NCBI RefSeq assembly: GCF_024323335.1
Contig: NC_066581.1
Location: 432,778,136 to 432,842,135, forward strand
Reading direction: 5' to 3'
DNA length: 64,000 nt
DNA from: Lathyrus oleraceus
Lineage: Eukaryota > Streptophyta > Magnoliopsida > Fabales > Fabaceae
A model generated the notes under the pieces. That model saw only the letters and a list, made by a program, of their open reading frames with translations. It was not told the DNA's origin and ran no database searches. The translations under genes and the position numbers were made by a program. Below are positions 1 to 11,291 of the stretch, one piece after another. Within the stretch, counting starts at the first letter, position 1. The number at the start of each line of letters is the position of its first letter.

Positions 1-328
1 TTCTCTCTTCTATTTAATTCTCTCCCTCATTATAACTTAAGAAGACTAACATAAGCTAACATTCAAAATGAAACTAACTAAACGGTTCCCGTTGAATACA
101 ATGGACGTGAGGGGTGCTAATACCTTCCCCTTGCGTAACCGACTCCCGAACCCTAATATTGGTTGCGACAACCATAATCATTGTCGTTTTGTCTTGGGTT
201 TATCGATATTTCCCCTTTCCTTTTTTGGAATAAATAAAGTTCGGTGGCGACTCTGTTCAGTCCATCATTGTGAGCGTGCGATCGCGCTTCGCTTTAAAGT
301 CGTATCCCCATTTTTCGAGGTGCGACAC
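1..328 (+). repeat. 3' tip of a Tat/Ogre-type LTR
   Basis: The stretch carries phrases typical of the end of Tat-lineage LTRs: 'ggtgctaataccttcc', 'aaccgactcccgaaccc' and 'ggtggcgactctg', ending in gcgaca at 328. The same phrases appear, inverted, at 42568-42770, which is the LTR end of the minus-strand Tat element in this window. Sequence after 328 is unrelated and has no PBS, so this is the right edge (3' LTR) of an element lying to the left. The small ORF at 68-337 is fortuitous. Its target duplication cannot be checked because the left end is outside the window. Confidence 0.7.
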
Positions 329-366
329 AGAGCCTAATTTTTCTATTTTAGAGAAGCACATTTGGT

Positions 367-1115
367 TTATTCTGGGCCAATTTCAATTTTTAAATGTTTC
401 AGAATAAATGAGAGTCTTCAGCGAGGGGTTTAGTGAAAATATCAACCCATTGATGGTCTGTATCAATAAATTTTAATGATATTACCCCTTTCTGAACATA
501 GTCTCTTATAAAATGATGTTTTATTTATATTTTATTAGCTCTGGAATGCAAGATAGGGTTCTTACTTAAACATATGGCAGCAGTATTATCACAGAAGATA
601 TGAACGTTACTCTCAAAAATCTGAAGGTCTTCTAGTTGATTTTTCATCCAGAGCATCTGAGTAGTGCATAGTGAAGCTGATATATATTTTTCTTATGCAA
701 TAGACAGAGCGATGGTTGACTATCTTTTGTTGACCCAAGATATGAGATTGTTTCCCAAGAACTCACAGTTCCCAGATGTACTTTTACGTTCCATTCTGTC
801 TCCTGCATAACCTGCATCACAATATCCAGAGAGACTATACTCTGATGTTTTCTCATACATCAGGCCAAGGTTAGGAGTTCCTTTCAGATACCTTAGGATT
901 CTTTTAGCAACTGTTAAATGAGATTCCCTTAGATCTGATTGGAATCTGGCACAAAGACATACACTGAAAAGAATGTCAGGACGAGTAGCCGTCAGATAGA
1001 GAAGAGAGCCTATCATACCACGATAGAGCTTCTGACAAACCTTTTGACTAACTTCTTCTTTCTCCAGAATGCAGGTTGGATGCATGGATGTCTTTGCAGG
1101 TTTGCATTCTTCCAT
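367..1115 (-). pseudogene. Sirevirus RT thumb and RNase H, frameshifted
   Basis: The open stretch 720-1115 carries the RT thumb/connection (YRGMIGSLLYLTATRPDI) and the first RNase H motif (SGYCDAGYAGD). A frameshift near 730-740 moves the AEAEY-type region into another frame (seen in 644-856). Further frameshifts lead to the normal C-terminal TKPLAED-like end near 400 and a stop around 367-369. Both the RNase H body and its tail are broken. Confidence 0.75.
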
Positions 1116-1241
1116 TTTGAATTTCTTCAGAATGTCTTTTATGTATTTGCTTTGATATACCTAAGTAGCTTGTAAAGCTTGATTGATTTGAATTCCCATA
1201 AAGAACTTTAGTTCTTACATCAAGCTCATTTCAAATTCTGC

Positions 1242-1695
1242 CTATATTAACTCAGAGAATTCTTGACAAACAGAGGGGTTAGCTGAACCAAAAATAATGT
1301 CATCAACATATATTTGGAATATCATTAGATCATCTCTAATGTTTTTACAGAAAAGTGTAGAGTCAACCTTTCCTCTAATAGAGTCATGTTTCAGAAGAAA
1401 GTTGCTTAGTCTTTCATACCAAGCTCTAGGAGCTTGTTTTAGACCATACAATGATTTTTTTCAGTTTAAAAACATGTTCTAGACATTTAGAAATTTCAAA
1501 ACCTGGGGGTTGATGAACATACACTTCTTCTAATAAATAACCATTAAGAAATGTGCTCTTGACATCCATCTGATATAATTTGATGGAATGATTTACAGCG
1601 AATGAAACAAGTAAATGAATGGATTCTAACCTGGCGACTGGAGCAAAGGTTTTGTTGTAGTCAATGCCTTCTTGTTGACTGTAACCTTGTGCCAC
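1242..1695 (-). pseudogene. Sirevirus reverse transcriptase, two frames
   Basis: Two overlapping frames (1426-1695 and 1242-1451) together cover the RT fingers and palm. The first holds [10 protein letters not shown] and [12 protein letters not shown]. The second holds [14 protein letters not shown] and the catalytic YVDD motif (QIYVDDIIFG). They are separated by a one-base change in an A-run near 1455-1462, which looks like simple slippage. The catalytic Asp pair is intact, so inactivation comes from frameshifts rather than active-site loss. Confidence 0.85.
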
Positions 1696-1710
1696 CAGTC
1701 GTGCTTTGTT

Positions 1711-2718
1711 TCAGACTACTTCTCCTTTTTTGTTCAATTTGTTTCTGAATACCCATCTTGTTCCAATAATATGAGTTCCTTTAGGCTTTGGGACAAGATC
1801 CCAGACGTCATTCTTTGAGAATTGATCCAGTTCTTCTTTCATTACCAGAACCCAATCATTGTCTTGAAGTGCCTCATCACAAGAAGTAGGCTCAATTAGA
1901 GAAACTAATCCTAGACGAGTTTCTTCAGATATTTTGAATGTTGACCTAGTTCTGACAGGTTTATCCTTGTTTCCCAGAATCAAATCTTCAGAGATGTTAG
2001 GGAGATTTCTTGATCTTTTCTGGATAGTTAAGATTTCAGTTGCATCTGGAATTTGTTTCTCAATTTCTTCTGATGCTTTAGTCTTTTCGTCAGAGCCTGC
2101 AAGAGTTATCTCCAAATCTGCAAGTTTCTCAACTATCTTTGACTTTTCAGGGTCAAGCTTATCATCAAATCTAACATGTATTGATTCCTCCATAATTTTG
2201 GTTTCTGTGTTGTATACTTTGTAGCCTTTAGAGCATTCTGAGTATCCTAACATAATACCTTTTTGTGCTTTTGAACCAAACTTGTTCAGATGTTCTTTAG
2301 TATTAAGAATAAAACATGAGTATCCAAAAGGTTGGAAGTAAGAAATGTTGGGGTTTCTTCCCTTGCACAGTTCATAGGGAGTCTTCTCCAGAATAGGTCT
2401 TATAGAGATTCTATTCTGAATATAACACGTTGTATTTACTACTTTAGCCCAAAAGTGCTTAGCCACATTTGTTTCATTGATCATTGTTCTGGCCATTTCT
2501 TGGAGTGTCCTATTCTTCCTTTCTACAACTCCATTTTGTTGTGGAGTTCTAGGGCAGGAGAAATCATGTGATATTCCATTAGAATCAAACAGTTCTTCAA
2601 AGAACTTATTTAGGAATTCACCACCATGATCACTTATGACTCTGATGATTTTATAGTCAAATTCGTTTTGCACTTTAGAACAAAAGCTAGTAAATGCAGT
2701 GTAATCTTGGTTGTTCAA
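1711..2718 (-). pseudogene. Sirevirus integrase (C-terminal half) to start of RT
   Basis: A 335-codon open stretch begins inside the integrase core. It keeps the second catalytic Asp (SDHGGEF) and the Glu (NGVVERKNR), but the first Asp and the zinc-binding HHCC domain were lost by truncation. The usual copia linker follows (ASxP-like region, then DWVLVMKEELDQFSKNDVWDL), and it ends just inside RT (GTRWVFRNKLNKKG). A frameshift separates it from the next RT piece. The start Met has no meaning because the reading frame is cut at its 5' side near 2740. Confidence 0.85.
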
Positions 2719-2740
2719 CCATAAAAGCCAACCAAATACA

Positions 2741-4744
2741 ACTATGCAATACCATAGCTTCTTGCATATGCACTCAGACCTGGAATAAATGCACCTTGAA
2801 GCATTACAATTAATCTAGCAACTTGGACATGGATTCTGTAACATACATTTCAAACCAAGTTAGGAAACTAACATGAGCCAACCAGATAATACTCGCTGCA
2901 TCCTCTACACAATAACTCACACCAGACTTCCAGCATACCCAATCTCCCAAAATGTGCACAGCCAACAACCATGTCACATGAAGTTATGCTGAGGTAAAAA
3001 AAGGAGGCAATGTTGGTAAGCTATACCTGCAGAACAAGGACAAGTCAGAACATCCTATGAACCCATGCAAACCATGGCCAAATGCAAGACAACAGCAAAC
3101 CTACATCATGGCAATACAGTCCATCAGAGCACTATCATCATAACCACTATGCAGCACCACATCATTCTGCAATAATCCAAAATAAGACCACATAAAAGCA
3201 GTGAATTTGCAAGACTTGCTACCATTTTAAGCATCCAATGCATTGGCCATGAACCTGTAGACAACCAAGTCAAAACCATAACAGGGTTGCAAGACCATGA
3301 TGCAGAAATTTGGAAGTGACTTATGAGGATTCCACATAGAATGCACACCTGGTTTTACCTAAGTCCCATATTAAGATGGAAAATTTTCCCAATACCATAG
3401 CTACATACCAAGATGCTCAAGATTGGAGCCTAGTAACCTGCAGTGAACATGAGAATCATGATGCTTTAACCTATTGCTAATAATCAAGTTAGAACCTACT
3501 GAATATTTTCCAAACTCAGAACACCATGACTTTACATTCAACACTTGTTACCCTGCAAACTACAATTGGCAATGCACCAGTCCTGCAACATTCAAGACAA
3601 CATCATCACAAACCATCCAACTTGACCAAGGCATCAAGACCCTGCAACTTGCAGCAATAACATGCAATGTATATCAATGTCAAATGCTAAGCTGCAAAAT
3701 CAGGCATTGAGTGGACCTGCAACAGACTTGTTGTAATGCCATGAAACATGAACCAAATACAACACAAAACCTTCTACCACCTGAGTGAGTTCCTAGATCC
3801 TGCTAGCAAGGCAACTTGTCATGGCAATAGAAACAAAATTCAGCCTGCAAACCACAAACATGATTACCATATGACCAAGCACCTCAAGGATTAATTCATG
3901 AGTATTACATTGGTTCACAAACCATGCACAAAGGACATAACCCATGTCAGTTCATGCCCCTATTCTAAACCTGCATCAAAACATCAATCCAAGGCAGTGC
4001 AAAAGGAAGCAAGAGATGTGTGCAAGCAGTGGAAAAATAAACAGGTGTGAGTTTGTAGAGCAATGATCAAACCATAAGCCAAAACATGACACTCACCATA
4101 ATGCAAAGTCATTGACTATAGACATTCAAAGGTACCTGTTCATCAGGTCATGAATCAAGGTGTAAGACCAAAGCCACTTAAATGATAACCTGCAGTAGCC
4201 AGTTTCAAATTTCAAAGTCATTCATGCATTAACTAACATAACCTAACTAAACTAACTGAGTTTCTATTTCCCAACTAACTGAGTTATCAATTAACTCAGT
4301 GAGTCAACATTAACTAACTTCAAGCCATCCCTAACTGAATTCAATCCTAATCCCAAGCCTAACCTAACTTCAAACCTAAACTCTATTTAAACAATTCATC
4401 ACTCACATTCAATCACCTTTGCATTTGCTGGAAAATTCGCTCTCACTTCTGCAACATTGCTTCCCTCACCTTACTAAAAGCTCTCATTTCCATAAGCCAT
4501 TGAAGCTTCACATTGAAGCTTAAATCTGCTTGAGTTAAACCTCATCAATCTCAGTTCATTATTTCCAAGTTTCAGAAGAAGAAGAAGAAGATAAGGCGAA
4601 GAGAAGAGGACGAATCGTGCTCAAGAATTCACCTGTTAAACTTTTCGGTAAGTTATTTCTCTTTCGTAATGTTTTCTTGCTTTAAGCTTATCAGAGTGTA
4701 GAACATATGAAGGAGAATCCAAGCCCCATAGTGGTAGAGGCCAA
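2741..4744 (+). repeat. Non-coding, LTR-U3-like sequence of family 'L'
   Basis: There is no supported coding region in this 2-kb stretch. The first 1.4 kb is A/C-rich and repeatedly contains 'acctgca' or 'accctgcaa' (for example near 3027, 3437, 3551, 3640, 3715 and 4189). The last 500 bp has 'ctaactgag' repeats, a possible TATA (4384), a GAAGAAGAAG tract and the splice-donor-like 'tcggtaagtt' at 4645-4654. The same order of landmarks occurs at 40700-41265, so I infer two members of one LTR family. The right edge is cut by the Sirevirus LTR at 4745. ORFs at 3124-3348 and 3474-3710 look random. Confidence 0.4.
4384..4391 (+). promoter_or_regulatory. Possible TATA box of family L
   Basis: 'tatttaaa' sits about 170 bp before a GAAGAAGAAG tract and about 260 bp before a consensus splice donor (gtaagt, 4648-4653). 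A clearer tataaat occupies the same relative place at 40956-40962 in the related segment. Weak on its own. Confidence 0.25.
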
Positions 4745-5776
4745 TGAAGGTAGAGAAAAACAAGAAAGGGGGGGGGGGGGGTTGAATTGTTTTGACAAAA
4801 TAGAACTTTTTGGAATTTAGACACACGCAGAAACAAATAAATTCAACACATAGTTTTATACTGGTTCTCATGAAATTTAAAGCTACTCCAACCCACCCGG
4901 CCAAGGTGATTTCGCCTTCAACAAGGACTTAATCCACTAATCTTGAAAGATTACACAAACAATCGTCTAAGAGAATAAAGATCTCTTAGCCCTCTCAAGT
5001 TTACAAACTTCACAAGTCACTTGAGGAAATTTTTTAGCAAGTTAATAGAATTACAATAATGATTAATGCTTCTAGATAAGTAGAAATTACACAATGTAAG
5101 AGCAAAGAATTTTCACACGTTAGAGCAACAACTCGTGTGAGATAATGAATAATGAATATAGTATGAGTGTTGTATTCTCGTGTGTTTCAGGGTGTGTTCT
5201 TTGAGAATCATTTTGTCCTTTATATAGGAGTGATGAGAGGATCGTTGAGGGATGTTAATGTCAGAATCCTGGGTAATGATGGATGATTAATGTCATTAAT
5301 ATTTGTGTTCTTTCCAAAACAATTTTGGGGCGCCATAAACTTCTTCCTGAATTAGATTCTTTCCATAAGTGAGTTCCTTTATAGCTAAGTATTCTGAATT
5401 AGATGGATCAAACTTCAAAGTCTCTATTCAAAAGAGTATCATCAGATAGATGCTTGTTGCTGATTGTCTTCAGAGCTTCTTTTCACTTGATTTCATCATA
5501 GCGTAAGACTTCAGATTCTAGAGTCATTCTTCTGCTTCAGAGTGTCTGATGTCTCTTGTTTAGTATACGCTTGCATTGATCAGAGTCAGAGCTTCTGCTT
5601 ACGTATCTTCTAAGTGGTATCTCAAAACTTGATTTTGTATCTGATGAGTGTCTATCTGTCTGTTTTGATTAGAATCCTGCATACTTAGAAAATTTCGTTA
5701 GGGTACCATTTTTGTTTCATCCTTTGGGATCATCAAAATCTTAGAGATACATTGTAGAAATAAATTTGTTCTTACA
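4745..5776 (-). repeat. Sirevirus 3' LTR
   Basis: On the minus strand the LTR begins TGTAAGAACAAATTT directly after the polypurine tract and ends ...CCTTCA at 4745, giving about 1032 bp with TG/CA ends. A G-run of 14 (4768-4781 on the plus strand) precedes 'ttgaattg'; this C-rich stretch near the LTR end is common in legume Sire LTRs as I know them. The length of the G-run may be unreliable in assembly. The ORFs at 4636-4904 here are artefacts. Confidence 0.65.
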
Positions 5777-5777
5777 A

Positions 5778-5790
5778 TCTCCCCCTTTTT
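5778..5790 (-). other. Polypurine tract next to the 3' LTR
   Basis: On the minus strand this is AAAAAGGGGGAGA immediately before the LTR start. It is the expected RNase H-resistant primer for plus-strand DNA synthesis. Confidence 0.7.
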
Positions 5791-6043
5791 GATGATGACA
5801 AAAGAAGTCAGAGTGATGATGAAACAGTAAATAATATCTCAAAAATAGATAAAAACAAGGGACTCCTCCTGAGTTGAATCATCGGATTTCTCATAAGTTC
5901 TTACCAGACCTTCCTTGTATGGTAGTTGGTTTGTCCCTTAGCTGATATCCTGCATAACTTTAGTTCTCATAAATCATTAAGATATTAATGTTCGCAGTGC
6001 ATTCAGAGGTTTAGATATGTATTTTCATCAGAGCTGTTTTAGC

Positions 6044-6056
6044 TCTCCCCCTTTTT
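6044..6056 (-). other. Second, upstream polypurine tract
   Basis: A second AAAAAGGGGGAGA lies about 270 bp upstream of the first, between the env-like ORF and the LTR. Multiple polypurine tracts are a known Sirevirus trait. The spacer is non-coding. Confidence 0.6.
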
Positions 6057-6212
6057 GTTAGACTCAAAAAGACATAAAAAATAAAGCAAGAAACAGATAT
6101 TCATATATATGAGAAAACTTGGTACAGATAGGCAGCAATTCAGAAAGATAGCATAAATAAGAAAACATAAGGAAAACATAAGAAGAAGGAAACAAAAAAG
6201 GAGCCTAAGTGC

Positions 6213-8587
6213 CTAAGGGTTTGCAGGGGGAGGCATCCTTTGGAGGAGTTGAGTCAACAAGTTCTGAATGTTATTGTTGATGGAGTCCTGGTGATCCAAT
6301 CTTGCCCTCACGACTTGTTTCTCCTTCTGCAGTTCCTCTAGAGTTTTCAATACCAGAGGGGCAAAGCTAGAGTTAGATTGCTCCCCCTGAGTCAGAGCAT
6401 CAGCGTTGGCCTTTGCAGCTTCTTCTGCAGCAATGTGTGCTGCTTCTTCAGCTTCGGCTTTTGCTTTTGCCTCAGCTTCAGCAGCAGCCTTCTCTTCAGC
6501 TTCTCTGATTCGTTGTTCCTCCTTCAAGCGAGCTTTCTCTTCTGCTTCCTTTCTGGCCTTTTCCTCAGCCTCTCCGACCAAGCGATCATGTAGCCTTACT
6601 CCAGTATCTCTAACAAAGTCGTTGCGGACTTATTGAAAGAGGTCTTTCAGTTTGAAGGCTTCATAGGTCATCCATCTGATTACTCTGTTCCAATGAATCC
6701 TCACTGCAGAGGGATCATCACTGATGCCAGAGTTTATAGACAGAGACTTGATCTTCTCCACTAAAGACTCTACAAATAACGTAATTGCTTTTTCTAAGGT
6801 GGGGAAGGCAGGTTCTGGTTCTTGGTTGGGGGATGGAGATGTTGGAGGTGTTTGGGTGGTGTCAGCGGGAGTTTGAGAAGTATGGATGATGATGTCCTCA
6901 GAGGGTGGTATGGTGGGGGTATTAGAGGGTGGTGGTGTTGTTTGTTCAGGTGGTGGATTTGCTGGTTATTCAGAAGGTGATGTTTGTGGTTGTTCAGGTG
7001 GTGGTGGATTTTGTTGTTCAGGAGGTGGAGTGGTGGTTTCTGGTTCATGATGTGGTTGTTTCTGTGAGGCAAGAGCACGTGCCTGAAGTTGGGCTAGTGT
7101 GGGGGATTGGGGGTCAGAGGGTTCTGAGTCTGATGAGAGAGTGTAGTATGGTGGGGATGAAGATGTAGAAGATGACGGTGAGGTGGTTTTGTTCAACATT
7201 TCTTCTTCAGAAACAGGTAAGGTAGTGGTTGAGAGATTGAATTTTAGAGATGGTGGGTTAGAGGGTTTGGTGGTGGAGGGTGGTGTTTATGATTGGGTGT
7301 AGATGGGAGTAGTTTGGGGAAGAGAAGAAGCAAGTGGCTTTAAATTTACCAAGCGAAAAGGAGGCAAAGACTTACTTGGAGAATCAGTAAGAGGGATTAG
7401 AGGTCTTGACCTAGAAGTTTCTCCTAATTTTTCCTTCTTTGCCTTCTTGGACTTCCCAGATGGCTCCCGTTGTCTCTTCATGAAGTTAGGTGGACCCTCA
7501 GGTAGCCAATCCACAGAGAACTCAAAAATGTCCACTTCTTGGCTTGCAAGGTCTTGCAGATAATGGGCCACCACTTCTGGAGGATCAATCTTGGAGAAGA
7601 GGTAGAGGCCGTTGGGAATCTTCCTCTGGTCCTTGAGTGCTTCCTAGGATGTATCTAGAGTGGGTTTAGCCCCGACTTGCTCAATCACCCCCCATGCTCT
7701 TCAGATTGCGAGTATTCAGAGGTCTTCCAATGTCAACAATTACATCCTCCATTAGATTGTGATAGATCAGGTGATCCACCAGCCCACTCCCGATCAGAAC
7801 ATCGGAGATGAGTCTTCCCAGAGGAATGTAGGTTCTGGGCTTCATGTTGTTTCTGGTATCCTTGATAGAGTCTCTGAGGTATTTGAAGAGCAGCGCTGAC
7901 AGGTTCAGTTTTAGCCTTTTATGAAGGCAATAGAGAATGCACTTTTGGTCTATATTGATGTAGTCAGAAGAGTTGGAAGTTGGGTAGTGATGGATGGTGC
8001 CCATGATGATCTTCAACCAGACTCGGAAGTTCTAGTGAAGTTCCTTGTTTTTGGAGTGTTTGTCTTCAGCGTTCTGTTGAAAGATGGTTGGGGCAATTTC
8101 CTGGGACAAGTACTTTGCCCTAGGGTTGATGTTGCAGATTCTTCTTCCCCCTGTATTCTCCATGTTCAGAAGGGAGGTTGTTGACTTCTCAGTGATGACT
8201 ATTTTGACTCCCAGAACATGAGAGACGATGTAGTGATCATCTGAGTCTACGAAACTTGAGAACTCCTTTACCAGATAGGTGTAGACAGGACTGTAGAGTC
8301 TCTAGAAATAGGTTTCCCTACCCTTTCATTCTTAGTTCCTCAGTGAGGTATATACCATTGCGCTTCATGTTGTCAAAATCTACCAGTGATTCACACAGTA
8401 CTTTAAGCTTGTCAAAGGGCGTGGCAAGATGAATATGAGGTTCACGGTCTAGAATATGTGGTTCTTTGTAGATTGGGGTAGAGAGAACACCAGTTGTAGC
8501 AGTTGTTTGTTGAGAAGAAATAGGTGTTTGATCCGTTGATTCCATTTGTTGAGAATAGTTGTAGACGGATTGCTGTTGAGCATCCAT
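6213..8587 (-). pseudogene. Decayed Sirevirus env-like / coiled-coil ORF
   Basis: Five open pieces on the minus strand (8318-8587, 7681-8016, 7287-7574, 6966-7199, 6213-6581) follow one another at the place where Sireviruses carry their extra, so-called envelope-like ORF. The N-terminal piece is Gln/Ser/Thr-rich, the middle piece looks globular (PLGRLISDVLIGSGLVDHL), then comes a long Pro/Ser/Thr-rich linker, and the last piece is a strongly charged Ala/Glu/Lys/Arg heptad-like region that should form a coiled coil. The last three pieces share one frame broken by stops; the first two are in other frames. I see no convincing signal peptide or membrane anchor. True envelope function for this family is unproven. 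Confidence 0.6.
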
Positions 8588-8820
8588 GAAGAACTTTGAT
8601 GAACTTGTTGGAAAAGTAAAGAACTTTGCTGAGATAATGATGAACTGATGAAGATGATGAACTTGAAACAGAAGAGGGGTTTGTGTAAGGCGTGAGTGTA
8701 AAAGTGTGAAATTGTCATAAGTGAAAATTATAAATACACAAAGAGATGCATGAAAAACGACAGTGTTAGAGGCAGTTGAGAAGTTAGGAAATTAACGATG
8801 CACATTAACCAAGTTGACAC
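8588..8820 (-). other. Leader upstream of the env-like ORF
   Basis: The sequence is non-coding and, on the minus strand, pyrimidine/CATC-rich. It lies between the env-like start at 8587 and the abrupt change to LTR-like sequence at 8821. No pol sequence is seen here, so the break with the missing pol lies at or before 8820. Confidence 0.4.
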
Positions 8821-10327
8821 TGTCATACCCCAAAATTTGCCTCCTATTTTTGCTGTTCTACCAAACTCGTGATTCTAACCTCATTCATGTCTCATGCATA
8901 CTCATCATTGATTCATGATTAACATTGATTAACAAGCATGATAGATTCAAAGTTTGTGGTTAACAAAGCAGGTTTGGATTGAAGATTTTGGTATTATTCA
9001 TCGTGTGGGCTGCAACCCTGATTCTAGGTCTTTAGGGATCTTCTTGCTTGGCCTCTATACACGAACTGGGTTTCTAAACCCTAGTTGTAGGGTCATGATT
9101 TGAAATGTTGCTTATGGGGCTTTGTGCTTGATCCAAAACCATAATCAGGGATAATTGGTGTTCAGGGTCATGACTTGGTTGACTTTGGGACTCGGGATTC
9201 ATCAAAATCTTAGCATTGATCTTTGACGTTCATGAATCAAGGGATTTATTTTGAGGGGGTGGAAACCCTAGTTTCTATCTATGTCATCATCATCAGTGGG
9301 GGATACTTCAAGACTGACGTTTCATCTGATTCATCCGGTCCGTTATGGATGGTTCACGGGCTTAGAAGATTCATGGTCCTGATTCATTGATGGAGATTAA
9401 TTCAAAGCTTTGCATGGTCGTGATATGCTACGTGGTTGATATTCATCTGGTTTAGTTCTGAGCACGGAGTACCTCAAATATATTGTGGTCCCTATTCAAT
9501 TGTCCATGAGAGAATATGCAGTTTTACCTAAGTTGACGTTTGGTCAACCATTGACTTTTTGGTCAACCAGTTGACCAAAGTCAACTGATTCTTTTCCTAA
9601 ACTTCTATCTCCACTTCTCCATAAACCATCTTTGATTCAGCTTGATTCATTTTTAAACCAAGTGCTTCACAATACTCGACCATTAAAAACAATTCACAAG
9701 TCTATTCCAATTTTCTTTGATCATGGCCGAATACAAGACAATTCCGCAATCACTTGAGTTAACCATCACAATCACATTTCAATTCCATATATAAATCATG
9801 TTACAATTTTAATCACAAATCCATTACATTTCAACCTTTCTTTTAGTCCATAAACCATTACAATACTACATTTCAACTGTCAACCATACTTTTCCATTAA
9901 CTCATAAACCATTACAGCACACCATTCAAGATCCCATTAAAAGTTTCGATCAAATCACATTTAGCCATACATTTCATTTACATTACAACCCTATCCAGCT
10001 AAACCAAATCATTAAATCAACAAGTCAAATTGTGAATCCCTGCACATAAAAAAATGTTAGAATCCATGAACAAAAGTTTGTGTGGAAGTAAAAGGCATTG
10101 AACGCAAAAGCTATGACATTCACCATTATTTAAACAGTACATTAAGTATAACATTTTTCAACATTCACAAACTCATAGAATCCACACGGCAGTAGCAGAT
10201 CTCAAGTTGGCATGTTGAACCACTAACGAACTCACCATTAATCTTAGCCATGTTCATAACCGATTATGCCTAACAGCCACAACCAATTACATACCCGGTT
10301 TTCACAAATGGTTTAAACCCAAGGGCT
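8821..10327 (+). repeat. Start of a Tat/Ogre-type LTR (family L candidate)
   Basis: It begins 'tgtcataccccaaaatttgcc', which matches in style the starts of the two other Tat LTRs here ('tgtaagaccccaattttggcc' at 34337 and, inverted, 'tgtagcacctcaaatttgcc' at 45284). No coding sequence is seen over 1.5 kb. The later half turns A/C-rich with 'aaccat' and 'acaacc' phrases similar to 2741-4200. It is interrupted at 10327 by the complete copia element. What continues after that element (18219 onward) is host-gene-like, so whether this is one LTR or an LTR joined to another piece is unresolved. Confidence 0.5.
9532..9588 (+). promoter_or_regulatory. Cluster of W-box cores (TTGAC/GTCAA)
   Basis: Six TTGAC or GTCAA cores fall within about 57 bp, several as the inverted pair ggtcaacc/ggttgacc. 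TTGAC is the core of the WRKY-binding W-box. Its place inside a putative LTR suggests stress-responsive transcription, but this is inference from the motif alone. Confidence 0.35.
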
Positions 10328-11291
10328 TGTTGGTGTAAGCCCTAGAGACCAATACTTTTGGTACTTGTATTGAATTATTTATTAATAATAAAAGGTTTTT
10401 TCTTTATTATGTTTGTTTAATAAAGTCCCTAGAATAGCTAGTCCATTTAATGTATCAAGTATGACTTAATCATGAGATCACATTAAACATAAGGACACTA
10501 TTCTTAAAGTATCCGTAGTCGAGCTTTATTGTGAAATGGGATAATATTAAAGCATGAAGACTATTATGTTTATAGACTGATGATCACATCTCATGGATCA
10601 TGGATAAGGAGTTATCAAGTCTTAAACATATGTATGAATATTAAGAGTAATATTTATACTGGATTGACCCGCTATGAGAATACTATATAGAATGTTATGC
10701 AAAGTGTCATAAGTTATTCTCATGGTGATAATGGTGTATACCACCCTTCGACCTGAAACCACTATGAACCCTAGATGTAGAGTCGAGTGCCTTATTGCTG
10801 ATCAAACGTTGTCCGTAATTGGATGACCATAAAGACAGTTGATGGGTACTCCACGAAGCATGCTAAGGGACATGAGTGACCTAGATGGAATTTGCCCATC
10901 CTGCATAATAGGATAAATGTCTATGGACCCAATATTGAACTAGACAAGGATGACACGGTCTATGCCTTGTGTTCAATATACGCAGTGACGTGTTGCTAGA
11001 TACCGCTCACTGTTTATTATGTTAAATACGTGATTTAATATAATTGCCAATGCCGCGAAAACCTATAGGGTCACACACAAAGGACAGATTGATGAGAGAT
11101 AGAGTAATTAAGGAATATTGTAATGTACAATGCCCTTAAGTGAATTATAGAACATCGTAAGGTACAATGTACTTAAGTAGAATACGAAATATGGTAAGGT
11201 ACCACGCGCTTAAGTGATTTTGGCATATTATAAGATATGGGCCATATACAGTTGAGTGAGCTTTTTAGCTTGCAGCCCATAAAAGTGGTTC

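Larger units (their letters stand above)
367..2740 (-). mobile_element. Truncated Sirevirus (Ty1/copia) pol fragment
   Basis: On the minus strand this piece encodes, in order, the second half of integrase, reverse transcriptase and RNase H of a Ty1/copia element. The RT wording ([27 protein letters not shown]) resembles the Sire/Maximus lineage as I know it. Gag, protease, the N-terminal half of integrase and both LTRs are missing. The left edge is an LTR tip (1-328), and the right edge stops inside the integrase core near 2740. Several frameshifts show it is dead. It is a separate copy from the Sirevirus at 4745-8820, because it lies downstream of that element's 3' LTR. Confidence 0.85.
4745..8820 (-). 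mobile_element. 3' part of a Sirevirus with env-like ORF and 3' LTR
   Basis: Read on the minus strand, this segment contains a leader (8588-8820), a long decayed ORF with coiled-coil and proline-rich parts (6213-8587), two polypurine tracts and a 3' LTR (4745-5776). An extra ORF between pol and the 3' LTR, together with duplicated polypurine tracts, is characteristic of Sireviruses. Gag and pol are absent because the element is cut at 8820, where another LTR begins. The five bases before the LTR (gccaa, 4740-4744) are the expected target duplication, but the partner end is gone. Confidence 0.7.

Noticed and set aside
1..2740. One Sirevirus formed by 367-2740 and 4745-8820 together
   Set aside because: On the minus strand the pol piece lies downstream of the 3' LTR, so the two cannot be parts of one element without a rearrangement.
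4768..4781. G-quadruplex or biological signal from 14 G in a row
   Set aside because: A single homopolymer near a Sirevirus LTR end, variable in length and error-prone in assembly.
6378..6636. Plus-strand Ser/Ala/Phe-rich ORFs
   Set aside because: They are antisense shadows of the charged coiled-coil region of the Sirevirus env-like ORF.
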